A DNA stretch of 9,192 nucleotides from an uncultured Actinomycetes bacterium. Lineage in GTDB: Bacteria; Actinomycetota; Thermoleophilia; Solirubrobacterales; Solirubrobacteraceae. The DNA lies in NCBI GenBank assembly GCA_937888775.1, contig CALAQT010000237.1, positions 1-9,192 of the forward strand. The letters are read 5' to 3'. The translations under genes and the position numbers were made by a program. Every line of letters begins with the position of its first letter. Within the stretch, counting starts at the first letter, position 1. Shown piece after piece: positions 6,666 through 9,192 of this stretch. The notes beneath the pieces are model-generated. The model searched no databases. It saw nothing but the letters and a program-made list of their open reading frames with translations, and was not told the DNA's origin.

Positions 6666-6988
6666 CGGCCGCCGCCATTCCGGCGGGCCGGGGGCTCGAC
6701 GCCCCGGATGATTGCCGCCGCTGCGCGCCGGCAGGGGACCGATCGAGCCCCCGACCCGCAAGGAGCGACAGCCGTGCCAACCAGCCTCTCACGAGCAGCT
6801 CGCAGCCGCCGAACGCGCTCGCCACGCCCGCCTGCGGCGGCTGTGGCAGATGCCCCCTGAGCAGCGCCGTACGCCGGAGGAGAGGGAATGACCGCCCCGT
6901 CCCGATCACAGGAGTTCCCCGGTGCGTTCGCCTACGAGCACACCGATATCCCCGCGGGCCTGACGATCCGCGAATGGCGGCAGCTTGA
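6662..6988 (+). CDS. Doubtful 108-residue reading frame
   Basis: An ATG at 6662 overlaps the zinc-ribbon stop as ATGA and has GGAGG five bases upstream (6652-6656), so initiation here is plausible. The 108-residue product is low in complexity (Ala, Pro, Arg, Ser), with scattered cysteines (CRRC, CGGCGRC) and no recognisable fold. Counting by hand, bases 6662-6773 show similar G+C at all three codon positions in this frame, which argues against selection for coding. From 6774 onward the frame competes with two other frames that look more protein-like (the frameshifted small gene and the 53-residue gene). I think it is more likely spurious or a short leader peptide than a real protein, but an automatic caller would probably report it. 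Confidence 0.22.
   Translation: MTAAAIPAGRGLDAPDDCRRCAPAGDRSSPRPARSDSRANQPLTSSSQPPNALATPACGGCGRCPLSSAVRRRRGNDRPVPITGVPRCVRLRAHRYPRGPDDPRMAAA
6689..6753 (+). repeat. 11-bp perfect inverted repeat with 43-base spacer
   Basis: CGGGGGCTCGA at 6689-6699 is the exact reverse complement of TCGAGCCCCCG at 6743-6753. Inside the spacer, CCCC (6702-6705) and GGGG (6734-6737) could extend the pairing after a small internal loop, giving a long imperfect stem. It lies just upstream of a ribosome site (AAGGAG, 6760-6765) for the next small gene. In this segment no frame looks convincingly coding. It may be an mRNA hairpin controlling the small genes, an operator, or a nick/origin-type structure. Confidence 0.5.
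6774..6891 (+). pseudogene. Small helical, basic protein gene, apparently frameshifted near its start
   Basis: Ending at 6891 (TGA overlapping the next ATG as ATGA) is a frame that encodes a plausible helical peptide: HEQLAAAERARHARLRRLW, then QMPPEQRRTPEERE. By hand count its second codon positions are about 55% G+C and its third about 85%, the pattern expected of real coding sequence here. The frame has no start codon at a sensible place. GTG 6774 has AAGGAG eight bases upstream (6760-6765) but is in the wrong frame: it would give VPTSL and then a stop at 6858-6860. Removing one base in CCTCTCAC (6785-6792) would join them as VPTSL + HEQLAAAE, giving a protein of about 38 residues. I read this as a one-base indel from sequencing or mutation; a TTG start at 6712 is a weaker alternative. 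Function unknown. Confidence 0.5.
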
Positions 6989-7049
6989 CTCGCAGCAGCG
7001 CCGCCGCCGCCGCCGTCGGCTACGGGCGCTGCGGCGGCGATCCAGATGA
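6888..7049 (+). CDS. 53-residue protein with polybasic C-terminus, unknown function
   Basis: A 53-residue gene starting at ATG 6888, which overlaps the preceding TGA, with the purine-rich GGAGGAGAGG (6877-6886) upstream. The first part is a compact, non-repetitive sequence (FPGAFAYEHTDIPAG, then LTIREWRQ). The last 17 residues are almost all arginine (QQRRRRRRRLRALRRRSR), encoded partly by a CGC/CCG triplet run at about 6999-7015. Such a tail suggests contact with DNA or RNA. The stop overlaps the next start as ATGA. I recall similar short proteins in Thermoleophilia-like elements but know no named family. The triplet run could also be prone to length error. Confidence 0.65.
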   Translation: MTAPSRSQEFPGAFAYEHTDIPAGLTIREWRQLDSQQRRRRRRRLRALRRRSR

Positions 7050-7261
7050 GCGGCTACCGGGTGATCGTCACCGGGCACCGCACCCGCGGACTAGTTGACA
7101 GCGACGCCACCAGCTACGTCAGCCCGCCGCAGACCGAGCAGCAGGCACGATCGCTGATCGTGCTGCTCGCCGGCGCCACCGCAGGTCTGGACGGAGGCGG
7201 GCCGTGGCGCCAACCGGTCGCGGGCGGCCAGCGCATCATCGAGCTGGAGCGTCAGCGATGA
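7046..7261 (+). CDS. 71-residue hypothetical protein
   Basis: A 71-residue protein between two ATGA overlaps (start 7046, stop 7259-7261). It opens with a beta-like strand (GYRVIVTGHR), followed by a probable helix (TEQQARSLIVLLAGAT), a Gly-rich turn (LDGGGPW) and a final strand (GQRIIELERQR), suggesting a small alpha/beta domain. No catalytic or metal-binding motif is visible. It directly precedes and overlaps the first primase gene, so the two are probably made together, and it could be an accessory or regulator of that enzyme. That link is inferred only from position. No family recognised. Confidence 0.68.
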   Translation: MSGYRVIVTGHRTRGLVDSDATSYVSPPQTEQQARSLIVLLAGATAGLDGGGPWRQPVAGGQRIIELERQR

Positions 7262-8070
7262 CCGCCGACTCTCCCGCCGGGCAGCTCGACCGCTACCTTC
7301 AGGTCATCGCCGGCGACCGTCGCGGCGACGAGTTGCTCGAGATCCGCTACGCGACCGGCGACGGCGGGATGCGCCGCCGATTCTTCTCCATCCGGCGCCT
7401 GGACGCGGCCGCGCGAGCGATCCGCTCGCTCTCGCCCCGCAGCGACGTCTACTGCGGAGTGCTGCTGCGCTCACACCGCGCCGGCGGCCGCGACGCTGTC
7501 ACGAGATCGCACCTCGCGTTCGTGGAGATCGACGCCGTCGACGCGCTCGACCGGCTACAACGGTTCACCAGGACGCCGACGATGATCGTGAGTTCCGGGA
7601 CCGCCGGGCACGCGCACGCCTACTGGCGGCTGCGCACGCGGGTCGGCGCGGTCGAGCTCGAGCACGCCAACCGCACGCTCGCGAGACACCTCGGCGCCGA
7701 CCTGGCAAGCGTCGACGCCGCCCGGATCCTTCGCCCCGCTGGCACCCTTTCACACAAGCATCGCCCGCCGGCACCGGTCGAGCTGCTGCACCTCGACACG
7801 GCCGGCCGGTACGAGCTCGCCGAACTGCTCGACGGCCTCGCGCCGGCGCCGTCACCCACGAACGCGGCCGGCGGCGGCAGGGTGCGCGCTGGCCGCACCG
7901 AGCTCGATGAGCAGCTGCTCGCGATCCCAGCCGCAACCTATGTTCGGGAGCTCGCTGGGCTCGAGCCTTGCCGCGATGGCAAGGTCAACTGTCCGTTCCA
8001 CGACTTATCCGTAGGGCGCGCGGTAGCGGCTGGCGTTTTGCCTGCTTGTCGCTTGTGGACGCGTCTTTGA
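7258..8070 (+). CDS. RepB-like AEP-type primase, C-terminal zinc finger truncated
   Basis: A 270-residue protein paralogous to the next gene. The N-terminal two thirds resemble the RepB-type primase domain of the archaeo-eukaryotic primase (AEP) superfamily: FVEIDA at residues 88-93 (motif I, Glu90-x-Asp92), SSGTAGHAHAYW at 112-123 (His118 and His120, motif II) and ILRPAGTLSHKH at 157-168 (motif III region). Such enzymes make primers on single-stranded DNA. At the C-terminus a CHC2-type zinc finger begins with NCPFHD (Cys245, His248) but from about base 8005 the sequence leaves the family and ends in an unrelated tail (SVGRAVAAGVLPACRLWTRL) starting with a rare TTA codon. The second CxxC half is missing, so zinc binding is probably lost. 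Start is ATG 7258, overlapping the previous stop. Compared with the second copy, motif I has Glu for the first Asp. It may be a decayed copy or one cut by recombination. Confidence 0.75.
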   Translation: MTADSPAGQLDRYLQVIAGDRRGDELLEIRYATGDGGMRRRFFSIRRLDAAARAIRSLSPRSDVYCGVLLRSHRAGGRDAVTRSHLAFVEIDAVDALDRLQRFTRTPTMIVSSGTAGHAHAYWRLRTRVGAVELEHANRTLARHLGADLASVDAARILRPAGTLSHKHRPPAPVELLHLDTAGRYELAELLDGLAPAPSPTNAAGGGRVRAGRTELDEQLLAIPAATYVRELAGLEPCRDGKVNCPFHDLSVGRAVAAGVLPACRLWTRL

Positions 8071-8089
8071 CGGATCATGGAGGCCCCCG

Positions 8090-9067
8090 ATGAGCGGCGA
8101 CGCCGGAGCGCGTCGGCAGGCGACGAGCGAGTATGCGCGCGCGTTGTTCGGCCCCGCGCCCGAGGGATCTCTGGTCGAGGTGCGCTTCCGCGTGCCGTCC
8201 GGCATGGCTCAGCGGTTCATGCCCGCCTCGAGGGAGCGCGACGTCGTCGACGCCGTGCTGTCGTTGGCCTCGCGCACGGAGGTGTTCGTCGGCGTCCTGC
8301 CGCGTGCGCGTCCGGGAGGGCGGATCGCGGATGTAGTCACGCGCTCAAGCGTGCTCTGGGCCGATTGCGACACGTCCGCGTCGGTCGCGGCGCTTGCTTC
8401 GTTCGAGCCCAGACCCTCGATGGTTGTGGCCTCTGGTAGCGATCAGCACCTTCACGCGTACTGGTTTCTGCAGGAGCCAGTCGAGCTCGACCTGCTCGAG
8501 GACCTGAACCGCCGCTTGGCGGTAGCGCTTGGCGCCGACGGTGGAGTCGTGACCAAGCCGCACACGATTCTCAGGCCTGCCGGGTCTCTGAACAGGAAGC
8601 ACTCGCCGGCCGCCCCGGTGCGCCTGATCGACCTGCAGGAAGGCCACCGCCCAGCCGCTGACGAGATTGACCTGCTGCTTCCGCGGGAGCACACCGAGCC
8701 CGGATCGATGAGTCATGCCGGACTGTCGCGTGCGCCCTCGCCGATCGCTTCGTCCGATCCGCTGCTGTTGGTGGCGCCGCCGGTGTATTTCGAGCGGCTG
8801 ACTGGGTTGCGGGTCGGACCGTCCGGCAAGCTGCGCTGCTTGTTTCACGATGACCGGTCGCCCAGTCTGCACGTGTATCGGGAGCCGGGTCGTGGCTGGT
8901 ATTGCTTCGGGTGCGGGCGCGGCGGCTCGATCTATGACCTCGCCGCACTCCTTTTGGGACGCGAGACCCGCGGCTCGGACTTCTCTGAACTCCGGCGAGA
9001 TCTCGAGGAGCTGCTGATGATGACGCCCGGCTCGGTTTCCCATCCGAAACGTAGTTGGACCCCGTAA
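8090..9067 (+). CDS. RepB-like AEP-type primase with C-terminal CHC2-type zinc finger
   Basis: A complete 325-residue paralogue of the preceding gene. The AEP-like catalytic region shows motif I WADCD (Asp92-x-Asp94), motif II SGSDQHLHAYW at 115-125 (His120, His122) and motif III LRPAGSLNRKH at 161-171 (Arg162). After a linker (about 200-225), residues 232-290 form a zinc finger like that of DnaG primases: LRCLFHDD (Cys250, His253), SPSLHVY, then WYCFGCGRGGSIYDL (Cys272, Cys275). In DnaG the finger is N-terminal; here it follows the catalytic domain. The protein probably primes synthesis on the element's single-stranded DNA. ATG 8090 has GGAGG (8079-8083) six bases upstream and is 19 bases after the previous stop, not overlapping it. 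Codon use differs from upstream genes (more TTG, TCT, GTT), hinting at separate origin. Confidence 0.85.
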   Translation: MSGDAGARRQATSEYARALFGPAPEGSLVEVRFRVPSGMAQRFMPASRERDVVDAVLSLASRTEVFVGVLPRARPGGRIADVVTRSSVLWADCDTSASVAALASFEPRPSMVVASGSDQHLHAYWFLQEPVELDLLEDLNRRLAVALGADGGVVTKPHTILRPAGSLNRKHSPAAPVRLIDLQEGHRPAADEIDLLLPREHTEPGSMSHAGLSRAPSPIASSDPLLLVAPPVYFERLTGLRVGPSGKLRCLFHDDRSPSLHVYREPGRGWYCFGCGRGGSIYDLAALLLGRETRGSDFSELRRDLEELLMMTPGSVSHPKRSWTP

Positions 9068-9192
9068 TCCCGTCGTGACAAGTTGTTGGAGCGTTCGACT
9101 GGAATGGGCCCCAGACTGCCGGGTTTAGTTTTAGACCAAGGGGCTATCCATTTGAGTCAGGTAGTCTTGCGCTGGTGCCGACGGCGGGCGAG
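9068..9192 (+). other. Low-G+C end segment with a weak partial reading frame
   Basis: These 125 bases are visibly richer in A/T than the rest. From ATG 9104 a frame stays open to the window end (MGPRLPGLVLDQGAIHLSQ and onward), in the same frame as the preceding primase after its TAA. Only a weak ribosome site (TTGGAG, 9086-9091) precedes it. I see no tRNA, clear terminator or recognised insertion-sequence end. It could be the first 29 codons of another gene, or non-coding sequence at an element boundary. Confidence 0.25.

Noticed and set aside
6999..7017. CGC/CCG triplet run considered as a repeat element
   Set aside because: It is explained by the arginine run at the end of the 53-residue gene and is too short to be called a separate repeat.
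8005..8205. Antisense frame across the 8005 junction, considered as a small inserted gene
   Set aside because: It has no ribosome site or recognisable product and overlaps the second primase start; treated as chance.
8077..8439. Frame starting at ATG 8077
   Set aside because: It lies in the wrong frame across the second primase and is Arg-rich; GGAGG at 8079-8083 serves ATG 8090 instead.
1..9192. Search for CRISPR arrays, tRNA or rRNA genes
   Set aside because: No regularly spaced repeats and no cloverleaf or rRNA-like sequence was seen on either strand by eye.

Overview
This window looks like part of a conjugative or integrative element from a very GC-rich actinobacterium. The style of the genes (Ala/Arg-rich proteins, near-saturated G/C third codon positions, GTG starts, ATGA stop/start overlaps) suits Actinomycetota, and several proteins remind me of Thermoleophilia (Solirubrobacterales-like) elements. 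That placement is recollection plus composition, not a search. The first 30 bases are Illumina TruSeq Read 2 adapter, so this is an untrimmed short-read (probably metagenomic) contig whose left end is artificial. All supported genes are on the + strand.

Bases 31-5983 are a type IV secretion (DNA transfer) block in tightly packed order: the disordered C-terminal tail of a truncated protein (probably the TrbL/VirB6-like channel protein), a PrgI-like two-helix membrane protein, an 892-residue VirB4-like ATPase, a membrane-anchored 3D + NlpC/P60 cell-wall hydrolase (VirB1-like role), a lipoprotein with a possible VirB8/TcpC-like domain, and a multi-pass membrane protein with SpoIIM-like features. 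Most junctions are ATGA/GTGA overlaps or gaps of a few bases, so they are probably co-transcribed and translationally coupled. No relaxase, VirD4 coupling protein or integrase is visible here.

Bases 5980-9067 are a DNA-handling block: a short single-stranded DNA-binding protein, a strong 12-bp hairpin, a small zinc-ribbon protein, a stretch with an 11-bp inverted repeat, a chain of very small overlapping genes (one apparently frameshifted), and two tandem RepB-like primase genes. The first primase loses the second half of its C-terminal zinc finger at about base 8005. The second is complete, has visibly different codon use and its own ribosome binding site, which suggests a recombination or assembly junction between related elements.

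Bases 9068-9192 are lower in G+C and hold only a weak partial reading frame. Taken together, the first block would export DNA to a recipient, and the SSB and primase block would coat and prime the incoming single strand or replicate the element. The small genes between them have no function I can assign and are the least described part.
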